Of a stretch of DNA of 64,000 nucleotides, positions 7,922-16,108 are shown one piece after another; position 1 is the stretch's first letter, and the number at the start of each line of letters is the position of its first letter. Made by a program: the position numbers and the translations under genes. The notes below the pieces were generated by a model, which was not told where the DNA came from, ran no database searches, and saw nothing but the letters and a program-made list of their open reading frames with translations. Origin of the DNA: Planctomycetota bacterium (GTDB lineage Bacteria; Planctomycetota; Phycisphaerae; UBA1845); the NCBI GenBank assembly GCA_030616775.1, contig JAUWWQ010000010.1, positions 34,588 through 98,587 of the forward strand, written 5' to 3'.

Positions 7922-8686
7922 ATGCGAACTCTACTCAGACAGCCGTTCGACGACCTGGCATCCTGCCTTACCCGTCTTGCGGAGTCGCCCCGCCCTCTGC
8001 GAGCTATGTGCGTGGTCCTCGTGGCCCTTGTAGCCACGTGGTTTGTCTACGTTCCGGTGCACGAGCTGCTGCACGTGCTCGGTTGCGTCACCTGCGGAGG
8101 GACCGTGAGCGAGCTGGAAATCGCACCGCAGTACGGCGGCGCTTTGCTGGCACGCTGGTTCCCATTCGTCGTCTCCGGCGGAGATTACGCCGGTCGGCTG
8201 TCGGGTTTCGACACCAAAGGGTCCGACTTGATATACCTGGCCACCGACTTCTCCCCCTTTCTTCTCTCCGTTCTTCTCGGCGTGCCGCTTCTACGGATGT
8301 GCGCCAAGCGACGGCGGCCGGTTCTGTTTGGGGTCGCGATCGTCGTGGGGCTGGCCCCGTTCTACAACCTCATCGGCGACTACTACGAAATGGGCTCGAT
8401 TATCACCACCCGCGTAGCGACCCTGCTGGGCGGCGGTGCTGAGACTGTGGCCTATGTGGCCATTCGCTCCGATGACGTGTTCAAGCTGATCGGCACTTTC
8501 TGTATGCGACCCGGCGAGCTGAACCTCCATGGAGCAGCCGGGATTACCTTGGGCGCCGCGCTGATCCTGGCATCTATCGTCGTGGGAGTCGTCCTGGCGT
8601 TTTTGACCTATTCCCTTGGGGACGGCGTAGCGCGGATCTTCTACCGCTTACGCGGAGTGCCTGGGCGCCCTCCCCAGCGGAGCTAG
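7922..8686 (+). CDS. Membrane protein with HExxH motif (putative M50-like metalloprotease)
   Basis: 254 residues with about five hydrophobic segments. Segment 1 (MCVVLVALVATWFVYVPVHELLHVLGC) contains HELLH, an HExxH zinc motif inside the membrane as in site-2 protease relatives. A later NLIGDYYEMG could supply an acidic third ligand, but the NPxxPxxDG motif of classic M50 enzymes is not seen. The function is therefore only suggested: intramembrane proteolysis, or an inactive relative. It sits upstream of an Lnt-like membrane protein and the exosortase H module. Confidence 0.6.
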   Translation: MRTLLRQPFDDLASCLTRLAESPRPLRAMCVVLVALVATWFVYVPVHELLHVLGCVTCGGTVSELEIAPQYGGALLARWFPFVVSGGDYAGRLSGFDTKGSDLIYLATDFSPFLLSVLLGVPLLRMCAKRRRPVLFGVAIVVGLAPFYNLIGDYYEMGSIITTRVATLLGGGAETVAYVAIRSDDVFKLIGTFCMRPGELNLHGAAGITLGAALILASIVVGVVLAFLTYSLGDGVARIFYRLRGVPGRPPQRS

Positions 8687-8740
8687 GCGTACACTCCGGC
8701 TTACGTTATTACACGTGTCGCTTTAATGTATGCGCCTAAA

Positions 8741-8850
8741 TACTGTATTTCATAAAAAACGCGACTATCTTCGCTGGACCGAGAATCCCTTATCGGTCCT
8801 CTGGCAGGTGCCGACACAGCGTATAGTTGTATCACTTGTGAAACATGGTA
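8741..8850. mobile_element. Miniature inverted-repeat element, copy A
   Basis: Starts TACTGTATTTCATAA and ends TTGTGAAACATGGTA, imperfect terminal inverted repeats of the TACCGTGTTTCA family. The centre holds a GGACCGAGAATCCC/TCGGTCC hairpin and GTGCCGACACAGCG, shared with copy B and with 48210-48300. No coding capacity, so a transposase must come from elsewhere. Confidence 0.6.
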
Positions 8851-9098
8851 CTGGACCAAACAATTCTAGACAGTCGGTTGCGTCGCCCAACCGAGTCTGC
8901 TATTATGCCGAGCCAGTTTGCCTCCCGAGCCTGCGGAGCGTTGTGCTCGGGCGGCAGGCATGTGGGAGTGTGAGGCAGCAGGGTATGGCTGGGAGGAAGC
9001 GGTTGAGGAGAGGCGCCACGTCGGCTGTTATCTGAGCACGACTGCTTCTTAAGCCAACTTACACCCATCGAGAGTGACAACTTAGCGCGGAGTGCCAC
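8851..9098. other. Gene-free stretch upstream of Lnt-like gene
   Basis: About 250 bp. It contains a palindrome, CTCCCGAGCCTGCGGAGC followed by GCTCGGGCGG, and a second imperfect hairpin near 8955-9010. No gene was recognised. The start of the next gene lies at its right edge without an obvious strong ribosome site. Confidence 0.35.
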
Positions 9099-9803
9099 AT
9101 GGTGTCTCCCGTAAGCACACAACGGCTTTTCAGCCGCAGATGGGTCAGCGTCAAGACCGCGGCACTGGCGGTGTCGCTGGTTGGCAGCGCCTATTTGATG
9201 GCCATCGCCGTCGCCTCGCCCACATATCCCTGGCTGGGCTTGTTGACCCTTCTTCCTCTGTTTCTGGCGATTCGCGTGTGCCGGCCATCTGGTGCGGCCC
9301 TTGGCGGGGCGCTGTGGGGTTTTTCGCTATACGTGTTTTCTGTCACCGGTAGCGGCCAGTCGATTGACGCATCCGTCGGCTCCCTGGCCCTTTTGACTGC
9401 GGTTCCATCTATATATGCGTATTTGAGCGCCTGTCTGACGCGCTGGATCGGGTTTAACCCGTTTGTTCTGGGCGTAAGCTGGATGGGGGTGGAACTCGCC
9501 TTCACGCCGCTCGGCCTGCACACCGGCCTGCTCGCCGGCACCCAAGGCGACGGTACGTTGATGCACTGGATCGGCGGCGCGTTGGGCTATGTGCTCGTCG
9601 CCTTCCTGGTCGCGTTTGTCAGCGCAGCGATAGTGTCGCTCCTGAGCCGCGCTTACGTTGGGGCTACGGCCCCACGGTACCTGGTCGGATCAGGCGATAG
9701 CGATTTCCGTCTGATTCAGCAAACTTTCTCATGCTTTCCACTTTTCGCCATTCCTCCATCCCGACCTCGTGCACCTCCGATTCAGGTCGCTCTCGTTAGC
9801 TAA
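9099..9803 (+). CDS. Membrane protein resembling the N-terminal domain of apolipoprotein N-acyltransferase
   Basis: 234 residues with six or so membrane segments. The order YPWLGLLTLLPLFLAIR, GALWGFSLYVFSV, SWMGVELAFTPLG follows the membrane half of Lnt, but the nitrilase half with its E-K-C triad is absent. The last ~35 residues (LIQQTFSCFPLFAIPPSRP...) look unrelated, so the gene may be a truncation of a longer ancestor or a dedicated membrane domain. A complete lnt lies at 17406. Whether this product has any acyltransferase-related role is unknown. Confidence 0.55.
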   Translation: MVSPVSTQRLFSRRWVSVKTAALAVSLVGSAYLMAIAVASPTYPWLGLLTLLPLFLAIRVCRPSGAALGGALWGFSLYVFSVTGSGQSIDASVGSLALLTAVPSIYAYLSACLTRWIGFNPFVLGVSWMGVELAFTPLGLHTGLLAGTQGDGTLMHWIGGALGYVLVAFLVAFVSAAIVSLLSRAYVGATAPRYLVGSGDSDFRLIQQTFSCFPLFAIPPSRPRAPPIQVALVS

Positions 9804-9954
9804 TTCGTGGTGGGCGATCCCCACCCTTTATTATCACATAACTGTGATGTACCCAACGCGGGGCAGAGTTTGCCCATCAGGTTTTTGAGCGTAAAGGAAA
9901 TAGGTGACTGTCGCCTATTTTATGTCTTGATGTTTCTACTGTGGAGGTGATGAC

Positions 9955-11181
9955 ATGTACGCCACTAGAACAATTTTGGCTGTGGTGGCAATAGTAGGCG
10001 CCATACCTTTGCTTGTGAGCACTAGCAAAGCGGAGGCCATCAGTAATCCAAGTTTTGAAGAAGAGCACGACGGAACGATGCCAAACGGGCAGAGTACGGC
10101 TGGGAACCCCGACTGGGGTATGCCTGACGACTGGGTGTGGCGAAAGGTCGGGTATATGAACGGACACGGCGTGCGTGGCGCCACAGCGTGGACGACCGAC
10201 GGTGAATGGTGCTTAAATTCATTCGCCTCAACTGAAGGAGCGCACGAAGTCGGCGATTATCTGGAGTTCTACCAAACTGTCGACCTTACCGACATCACGG
10301 CAATATCATTCGACGTGAAACTATACACTCACGATTATACCATTTCGTACTTCGCTGTCGATTCGGACAAGCTATGGACGGAGAGTACGCCTGGGGAATA
10401 CCATGGTGTGACGGTAGACGTGAGTAGTTACTCGGGCTCACACGAGCTAGTACTGGGGGTTGAGGTTACAACGGCCTTTGGTAGTGGGGGCACCGCTGAC
10501 GGACGGACGTGGTTTGATACTCTCGCAATAGACGTCACTTTCGGGAGCACGCCTATTATAGATGGTGTGATCTCACCCTCAGAGTACACGGATGCAAATT
10601 GGCTGGTGTTTTCGACGTCTGGCGGAGACTGCACCGTCTACTATAAGCATGACGGAACGACCCTATACGTAGCTTTCGACGTTCCAAACCTGGATGATGA
10701 GAGTGCCGTTCAAATCTTTGTCGACCCTGATAATGACGGCGGCGATACCCCACGGATAAATGATTATCGGTTTACAATCTCCCGAAGATCGGGCGACAAT
10801 GAGTATGGAGAGAATGAGGGAAACAACACCGACTGGGGAGTTTGGGGGCCGCCGCCCCACAATTGGATCGGCGCGCACGAGGACCTTGTAAGCACTTGGA
10901 ATGCAGAGTTTGCCATACCGTATGAGAAGCTGGGGATCACTCCAGGCGTGCCGGACACTATAGGAATAGCGTTCTATAACGCGTGGACGGCAACGGGTGA
11001 CCATGCCTGGCCTGGCAACATGCACTATATGATGCCCTCGACATGGCGCACAGCCGTGTCATCAGACTTGTGGAGTCTACCGATCCCCGCTGTCTCCGAA
11101 TGGGGTCTCGTTGTGATGCTGCTACTGGTGCTGGCGGCTGGGACGATTGTCATCAGGCGGCGTCGGGCCGCGGTTGCGTAA
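9955..11181 (+). CDS. Secreted protein with CBM9/DOMON-like domain and IPTL-type sorting tail
   Basis: 408 residues. A clear signal peptide (MYATRTILAVVAIVGAIPLL...) starts at an ATG with GGAGG seven bases upstream. The first half looks like a beta-sandwich (SISFDVKLYTHDY..., HELVLGVEV). The second half resembles CBM9-type domains: IDGVISPSEYTDA, YYKHDGTTLYVAFDVPN, IFVDPDNDGGDT. The tail IPAVSEWGLVVMLLLVLAAG plus RRRR is an IPTL-CTERM signal, recognised by exosortase H, whose gene is the next recognisable one. The protein is probably anchored or exported at the surface; its sugar-binding role is inferred. Confidence 0.85.
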   Translation: MYATRTILAVVAIVGAIPLLVSTSKAEAISNPSFEEEHDGTMPNGQSTAGNPDWGMPDDWVWRKVGYMNGHGVRGATAWTTDGEWCLNSFASTEGAHEVGDYLEFYQTVDLTDITAISFDVKLYTHDYTISYFAVDSDKLWTESTPGEYHGVTVDVSSYSGSHELVLGVEVTTAFGSGGTADGRTWFDTLAIDVTFGSTPIIDGVISPSEYTDANWLVFSTSGGDCTVYYKHDGTTLYVAFDVPNLDDESAVQIFVDPDNDGGDTPRINDYRFTISRRSGDNEYGENEGNNTDWGVWGPPPHNWIGAHEDLVSTWNAEFAIPYEKLGITPGVPDTIGIAFYNAWTATGDHAWPGNMHYMMPSTWRTAVSSDLWSLPIPAVSEWGLVVMLLLVLAAGTIVIRRRRAAVA

Positions 11182-11209
11182 CTGCTAGGAGTCGTGCGAA
11201 GTCGCGTAG

Positions 11210-11326
11210 CAGCCTGTTGAAAAATGTAGCGTCGCCCCTTGTGGGCGACGAAAAGCGCCTTATAGCGCCACCCACGAGGGGTGGCGCTACACTTGGGCGA
11301 CGGGAAGCGACTTCTTCAACAGGCTG
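11210..11326. mobile_element. Miniature inverted-repeat element with CAGCCTGTTGAA ends
   Basis: A 117-bp unit bounded by perfect 12-bp inverted repeats, CAGCCTGTTGAA and TTCAACAGGCTG. Inside are GTCGCCCCTTGTGGGCGAC and AGCGCCACCCACGAGGGGTGGCGCT, both near-perfect palindromes. It is non-coding. It sits 28 bp after the IPTL gene stop, so it may also act as a transcription stop. A half-copy of the end appears near 40535. Confidence 0.6.
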
Positions 11327-12012
11327 CCAGGCAAACGTGTGTGCTAACGGCGGAGTGAACGTCGAGTCGGCGGGTGGCCCGGCAGCCGGTAAGAGGCCCC
11401 CCTGAGTCCCCCCTTGGCAAGGGGGGATGGGTCCGTGACAGAATCGGCGGGTGGGGTCGCAGGCTGAAGGCCTGCACCGTAATAGCCGGGGGCAAGCGCA
11501 GCGCCGCCCCCGGATGGTGCCGCCACCGAACCGCCCAACCCTGAAAGGGTCGTCTATTCTCTGCGGCGTGTGCAACGGGACGTATATGCGACCCCTACAG
11601 GGTCGAATGGAACGGGTGTTGGAGTAACCGTGGGCGGCGTCCGGCCTCGGCCGGACTTGCCCACGGCTACTATAGGTCAGCCTTTCAGGCTGTAACAGCG
11701 TACGGCGATGAAGCTGCCTAGACTGTCACGGTCCCACGGGGGATGTGGGGGCGGCTGGCGTGTTGGGGCTTGCGGTGGTAGTATCAGCGGCGGTGAGGTG
11801 CGATTTGTGCTGGTAACTCACAGGTCGCACGATGCTCGGAACGCGGAGGTCCGCGTCCCGGCGCGCCGGGAAAGCCTGCGGATCGGGCATGGAGCGCCGC
11901 GCAGGCTAAAGCCTGCGGCTCGGAAATGGAACGCCGCGCAGGCTAGCGCCTGCGGCTCCGAAATGCTCGACACCGCGCAGGCTGAAGCCTGCGGCTCGGG
12001 TGTGAGACGCCG
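11327..12012. repeat. Gene-free repeat field upstream of the exosortase
   Basis: No gene seen. It contains CCCCCCTTGGCAAGGGGGGA, related to 40810-40840, and the reverse-complement partner of the 5270-5530 compound repeat (11437-11697). From about 11895 to 12000 there are three tandem units of ~40 bp with the core GCGCAGGCT...GCCTGCGGCTC, each a hairpin. The last unit ends at the GTG start of the exosortase, so these hairpins lie in its leader. Confidence 0.6.
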
Positions 12013-12672
12013 GTGAGTACGCGACGCAAGCGCAAAAAAAAGCAGGCATCGAAGCTCCCGTCCCGAGATTTGTCCGCACAGACCTCGGGGCGGGAGCTTG
12101 CTTATGATGCCGCCAGGCGGGAACCCGGGGCCTTTCGCCGATGGGTCCGGGCGAAGCGGCCGGTCTTGGGATTCGTCCTGCTGTTTGCAATCCTGATGGG
12201 CGTTTTCTACGCGATCACATTCCTGCCGGTTATGAACATGAACGTGTTCCCCGCTTACATGCGTTTCAACGCCCAGGCCTCCGTCGTGATCCTGAACGTG
12301 TTCGGTGAGGGGGCCGACACCCACGGCACTATGGTCACCTCGCCCCGATTTTCGGTGGACATTCAACACGGCTGCGACGCGATCGAGCCCTCGGCGCTGT
12401 TTATCGCGGCTGTTCTGGCCTTCCCTGCGCCGATATACTCCAAGCTTCCGGGCCTGCTCCTGGGGACGGTCGCCCTTGGCCTGGTCAACCTGGCCCGAAT
12501 CGTTACCCTTTTCTACACGGGCATCTATTACCCCAGGGCGTTCCAGGCGATGCACGTTGACGTGTGGCAGCCGGTGTTCATCCTCCTGGCGCTTGTCTTC
12601 TGGGTGATGTGGGCCTGGTGGGCTACGCGAAGCAGGACTTCACAGTCTGATGTTTCCGGCGAAACGGCTTAG
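12013..12672 (+). CDS. xrtH: Exosortase, H-type (IPTL-CTERM processing)
   Basis: 219 residues from GTG. After a long basic cytoplasmic N-terminus (RRKRKKK) come membrane segments and the exosortase triad: Cys121 in QHGCDAIE, Arg162 in NLARIVTLFYTG and His181 in MHVDVWQP. Exosortases are transpeptidase-like membrane enzymes that cut C-terminal sorting tails. The H type fits because an IPTL-tailed substrate precedes it and an associated membrane protein overlaps its end by 23 bp. The three hairpins just upstream may affect expression. The subtype is inferred from context and residue pattern. Confidence 0.85.
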   Translation: MSTRRKRKKKQASKLPSRDLSAQTSGRELAYDAARREPGAFRRWVRAKRPVLGFVLLFAILMGVFYAITFLPVMNMNVFPAYMRFNAQASVVILNVFGEGADTHGTMVTSPRFSVDIQHGCDAIEPSALFIAAVLAFPAPIYSKLPGLLLGTVALGLVNLARIVTLFYTGIYYPRAFQAMHVDVWQPVFILLALVFWVMWAWWATRSRTSQSDVSGETA

Positions 12673-13270
12673 CGGCTTTTTTCTGCGCTGCGTACTTTAT
12701 TACGCGATTTTGGTCATACCCTGGCCGGGATTGATGGACGGGTATCGTACCTTCTTCCGGGCCGGTGGGAATCTGCTGTTCAAGTCGTTCGGTGACGGCG
12801 GTTCCGTCTCCTTCGAGCCGCTCTCGTCTCTCGACCACGCCCAGGACACCAGGTTGGTGCTCAGGAAGACCAAGCCCTTTTCGGTCAGCGGCGACATGGA
12901 CATCAAGAGCGTCTACGTGGGGTACAGGCCGACGATCTTTCTTATTGCCCTGGTTCTGGCCGCCCCGGTGCCCTGGTCGCGTCGATTGTGGGCCCTGTTG
13001 TGGGGTCTAGTCCTGGTCAACGCATTTGTGGCATTTCGAGTCTGGCTCCAGCTTGTCAATGCCTACAGCGATCCCAACGCTCTGGCCCTTTATTCCCTTG
13101 GCCCGTTTTGGAAGGGCATGCTCAGGGCGGCGGTTCTGGTTCTGTTTCGTGCCCCGGCGGCCCATTATGTCGTTCCGATGTTCATCTGGATGCTGGTGAC
13201 CTTCCGCCGTGGCGATCTGCAACGCATGTTCGCTCGCCAGAAAAGGACGGCGAACGCCAAGACGGCTTAA
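12650..13270 (+). CDS. Exosortase H-associated membrane protein
   Basis: 206 residues, starting inside the end of the exosortase gene (23-bp overlap), which points to coupled translation. There is one membrane segment near the N-terminus (LRCVLYYAILVIPWPGLMDGY), an extracytoplasmic domain of about 75 residues, then three further hydrophobic segments (IFLIALVLAAPV, LWALLWGLVLVNAFVAFRVW, YVVPMFIWMLV). It has no catalytic motif. Similar proteins accompany exosortase H and are thought to help it; the role is not established. Confidence 0.75.
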   Translation: MFPAKRLSGFFLRCVLYYAILVIPWPGLMDGYRTFFRAGGNLLFKSFGDGGSVSFEPLSSLDHAQDTRLVLRKTKPFSVSGDMDIKSVYVGYRPTIFLIALVLAAPVPWSRRLWALLWGLVLVNAFVAFRVWLQLVNAYSDPNALALYSLGPFWKGMLRAAVLVLFRAPAAHYVVPMFIWMLVTFRRGDLQRMFARQKRTANAKTA

Positions 13271-13303
13271 TCACACCGGGCGATTCCGTAGTATCCTGTC
13301 GGT

Positions 13304-14137
13304 ATGAGAACAGACGAGACTGCCTCCACCTGCGCCAGGGTTGCTATTGCACCTGGTATCGAGAACAAGAGTGTTCGTGCTCGAGCGGCGGTACTGGCCG
13401 AAGAGCTGGGACTCCCTTTCATAGGCAGTGACCTGCCATCGGCGGAAACGCCCGAGCTTCTGCTGGTCGTTGGTGAGCGTCGTTTGGAGCTACGTGAGGC
13501 GGGGCGGGGTTCGATGGGGCCGATCTTCGTCGATTTTGTCCGCGGCCCGGTGGGCTTCCGGCGACGGTCAGGCCAATCACGCCGCCAGCCGATTGGTCTG
13601 GCCGTCGGTCTACCACGCGGACCGCTGACGGTGGTGGATGCGACTGCGGGCCTGGCACAGGATTCGTTTCTCCTGGCCAGCTTGGGGTGCACTGTTATCG
13701 CGGTGGAGCGTTCCCCGGTGCTTGGCGCATTGATTCGTGACGGGCTACGGCGTGCCAGAGCCGAGGGATCCCCGGAGGCCGTCGCCGTTGTTGGCCGGAT
13801 CACGTTCATCGCCGCCGACGCCCGCAACGTCCTGGCGAGGATGACCGGTACGACCGCACCGGAAGTCGTCTATATTGATCCGATGTACCCGCCGAAGAAG
13901 AAAACTGCGCTGCCCAAGAAAGAGATGCGGATCTGTCGTCGGCTGGTGGGCGATGATCGGGACGCCGGTGAACTCCTGATGATAGCGCGCCAGGTCGCCA
14001 CGCGGCGCGTTGTGGTAAAAAGGCATCCGTACGCGGCGCCGCTCGCACCCCGTCCGACAATCCAGTTTTCCGGGAAGAAAGTCCGCTATGACGTCTACCC
14101 TCCTGTTGGATATCGCCTACCTCGACTACGATGTTAA
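13304..14137 (+). CDS. rsmJ: 16S rRNA (guanine1516-N2)-methyltransferase
   Basis: 277 residues. The SAM-binding motif VVDATAGLAQDSFLLASLGC and the catalytic block VVYIDPMYPPKKKTALPKKE are characteristic of RsmJ, as are ICRRLVGDDRDAGELL and RVVVKRHPYAAPLAPRPT. It methylates G1516 of 16S rRNA from S-adenosylmethionine in the cytoplasm. The expected ending ('..R(F/Y)DVY') is reached near residue 267. The last few residues (GYRLPRLRC) overlap a fragment of another gene in a different frame, so the natural C-terminus may have been altered by a rearrangement. Confidence 0.9.
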   Translation: MRTDETASTCARVAIAPGIENKSVRARAAVLAEELGLPFIGSDLPSAETPELLLVVGERRLELREAGRGSMGPIFVDFVRGPVGFRRRSGQSRRQPIGLAVGLPRGPLTVVDATAGLAQDSFLLASLGCTVIAVERSPVLGALIRDGLRRARAEGSPEAVAVVGRITFIAADARNVLARMTGTTAPEVVYIDPMYPPKKKTALPKKEMRICRRLVGDDRDAGELLMIARQVATRRVVVKRHPYAAPLAPRPTIQFSGKKVRYDVYPPVGYRLPRLRC

Positions 14138-14252
14138 AGATGCGGTGTCCTCGGGTGATCACAATCTCTACGTGGGCCAGGTTGTCGCCGATGGCGTGGT
14201 CGAGCACCCCAAACCTTACACGCATCTGCGCATGAACGGGCTGTCGTACTGA
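14088..14252 (+). pseudogene. Flavin reductase-like C-terminal fragment
   Basis: The 54-codon frame overlaps the end of rsmJ. From YLDYDVKDAV through SSGDHNLYVGQVVADGV to the end it resembles the last strands of flavin-reductase-like FMN-binding domains (pattern 'v..GDHtlfvGeV'). The rest of such a domain is missing, so it looks like a truncated gene fused against rsmJ. The first ~9 codons are simply rsmJ sequence in another frame. Confidence 0.4.
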
Positions 14253-14280
14253 TGGAGCGCGGCGATGCCCGCAAGCCGCA

Positions 14281-14586
14281 TCAACTTTGTTTGAGCTTCT
14301 CCTCCACGCTGCGGACCTTATCCTCCATGGTTTGCTTCCGATCAGTGCGCGTACCCAGCTTGATCGTCGTCGATATGCGCGGCGCGCCCATCTCGTGGAT
14401 GACCTCGTGGCAGCGTTTCACGGCGGCAAGGACCTTGTCCCAATCACCTTCGACGGTCGTACCGTAGGCGTGAAGACGGGGGTTGAGCCCCGCCTCGGTC
14501 AGGACCGGCTGGCATGCGGCGACGTACCGCGAGACCGATACCCCCACTCCAATCGGCACCACACAGAGGTCCAGAATAACGTTCAT
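14281..14586 (-). CDS. MTH1187/YkoF-type thiamine-binding protein (DUF77)
   Basis: 101 residues from the ATG at 14586, which has AAAGGAGG seven bases upstream. Family marks: MNVILDLCVVPIGVGVSVSRYVA, LHAYGTTVEGDWDKVLAAVKRCHE and MGAPRISTTIKLGTRTD. These small ferredoxin-like proteins form tetramers that bind thiamine or its breakdown products, and some are soluble partners of thiamine transporters. No thiamine gene is adjacent, so the ligand is inferred from the family. Confidence 0.85.
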   Translation of the reverse strand: MNVILDLCVVPIGVGVSVSRYVAACQPVLTEAGLNPRLHAYGTTVEGDWDKVLAAVKRCHEVIHEMGAPRISTTIKLGTRTDRKQTMEDKVRSVEEKLKQS

Positions 14587-14751
14587 GATCGTGGCCTCCT
14601 TTGTATCGCACATATTATATGCAGCTTGGACCTGAAACACCTGTTATGATTGCGGCTGCCATAGTGCTATGCACGGAGGAGTGCGACGGTTCGCGCTCAG
14701 GACGTGTGTTGACATGGCTGGTTACGACAGGAGAGCCTTGCCACCCAGTTA

Positions 14752-14774
14752 GCGGCCGGCCCCTATGCCGGCCG
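14752..14774. repeat. GCGGCCGGC...GCCGGCCGC hairpin, dispersed
   Basis: GCGGCCGGCCCCTATGCCGG then CCGC forms a tight hairpin in the gap between the thiamine-binding protein and CDF genes. The same hairpin family is seen at 19254-19276, where it lies inside the predicted N-terminus of the HEAT-repeat protein, and at 24913-24934. Confidence 0.55.
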
Positions 14775-14851
14775 CGCGAAATCCTCCGACTACAAACGGC
14801 ACTATGGCCTTTGTCGAGCTCATCCTGAAACGGGCACTCACACACTCGGCT

Positions 14852-15772
14852 CTACGAGGTGTGTGGTTCGATGTGCACGAGCACGTCGGCGACTTGGGGC
14901 CATCTTGCGATGACCACACCCTTGACGGCGTGTGCGATCTCGTGGGCTTTGTTAACGGTCAGAGTTGGATCGACCTCCAGGTGCAAATCCACGTAGAGAT
15001 TGGGCCCCATCTTCCGAACGAGCACCTTCTCGACTAACTTCGCCCCCTCCGCCTCCAGAGCAACCGTGGAGATGGAATCGATCAGCGTCGTGTCGGGCGT
15101 GGTATCCATCAGCTCATTGACCGCGGACCGGGCAAACTTGAGACCGTTAACCGCGATCACAAGGCAGGCGGCAAGAGCCGCGCAGTCGTCGGCAGCCGCG
15201 TAGCGCTCACCGCCAACCAGTGCGATCGTGATGCCACAGGCAGCCACCGCAGAGGTCAGCGCATCGCTGCGGTGATGCCAGGCATCCACGATGATTGCCG
15301 TGCTGCCGATCCGCCTGGCGATCCGCGATTCGTAGCGGTACATGGTCTCTTTGATGACGACAACGACTAAGAGTACGACAAGCGTATAGGCAGCCGGGAT
15401 TTGATGCGGCGTCCGAATTCCCTCAGCGGACTGTATCGCGATGACAGCGGCTGCACCGATCAACATCGCCGCCACGGCCAGTGCAGCGAGTGGTTCAGCC
15501 TTGCCGTGTCCGTAAGGATGACTCTCGTCCGCCGGCTTCGACGCCATGACCAGCCCGCCCCACACGATGGCCGAGCTGAAGATATCACCGAGGGACTCGA
15601 TGGCATCGGCGATAAGTGCCTGCGAATGGCCGACGATACCGGTCACCAGCTTGACGATGGTCAGGCTCCCGTTAAGAGCCACGCTGATCGTCGACGCTCG
15701 CTGACCTTGTGCTAGGGGATCGTCCACGCACCCAATGTACCGGACGTCGACCAGTTTGGCACGGCCGGCCAC
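14852..15772 (-). CDS. Cation diffusion facilitator (CDF) family transporter
   Basis: 306 residues, six membrane segments and a C-terminal cytoplasmic domain. Family motifs: SLTIVKLVTGIVGHSQALIADAIESLGD in the first helices (metal site Asp residues), SHPYGHGKAEPL in the loop, VDAWHHRSDALTS in helix 5 (HxxxD), and an ACT-like tail ending DVLVHIEPH. CDF proteins export Zn2+, Fe2+, Mn2+ or Co2+ in exchange for protons. The metal cannot be told here. No metal regulator lies beside it. Confidence 0.92.
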   Translation of the reverse strand: MAGRAKLVDVRYIGCVDDPLAQGQRASTISVALNGSLTIVKLVTGIVGHSQALIADAIESLGDIFSSAIVWGGLVMASKPADESHPYGHGKAEPLAALAVAAMLIGAAAVIAIQSAEGIRTPHQIPAAYTLVVLLVVVVIKETMYRYESRIARRIGSTAIIVDAWHHRSDALTSAVAACGITIALVGGERYAAADDCAALAACLVIAVNGLKFARSAVNELMDTTPDTTLIDSISTVALEAEGAKLVEKVLVRKMGPNLYVDLHLEVDPTLTVNKAHEIAHAVKGVVIARWPQVADVLVHIEPHTS

Positions 15773-15919
15773 CGGCGAAGGGGCGGGGTGGAGTGGTTGC
15801 GGAGCAGCGGGTTCGTCCGATCCCGTACACCTATCGTGCCTCCAGCGGTGCGTGCGTCCTTAATATCGACAGTGAAGGTTGAGCGACGGGGCCTGGTGGG
15901 CTACCTTTCGTAACAGGAG

Positions 15920-16107
15920 TACCGTGTTTCATAAATAGTGCGACGATGATCCTGACTACGCTGTGCCGAGAATCCTTTCTCGGCACCTGCCAGAGGACCG
16001 AGAAGGGATTCTCGGTCCAGCGAGCAGACTGAAGCCCGCGCAGGTTGACGTCCGCGCAGGCTTCAAGCCTGCGGATCAGATAGTCGCGAGACTTGTGAAA
16101 CACGGTA
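15920..16107. mobile_element. Miniature inverted-repeat element, copy B (reference copy)
   Basis: 188 bp. Left end TACCGTGTTTCATAAATAGT, right end CTTGTGAAACACGGTA, forming imperfect terminal inverted repeats that extend to GTGCGAC/GTCGCGAG. Inside are two GAGAATCC hairpins (GTGCCGAGAATCCTTTCTCGG and GGACCGAGAAGGGATTCTCGG types) and a CAGGCTTCAAGCCTG hairpin. There is no gene. The right end abuts the moeA start codon (...GGTAC|ATG). Confidence 0.7.
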
Positions 16108-16108
16108 C

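Noticed and set aside
11708..12016. 102-codon frame upstream of the exosortase
   Set aside because: Most of it is three tandem hairpin repeats (QASACGSE/QAEACGSG readings); no domain or ribosome site.
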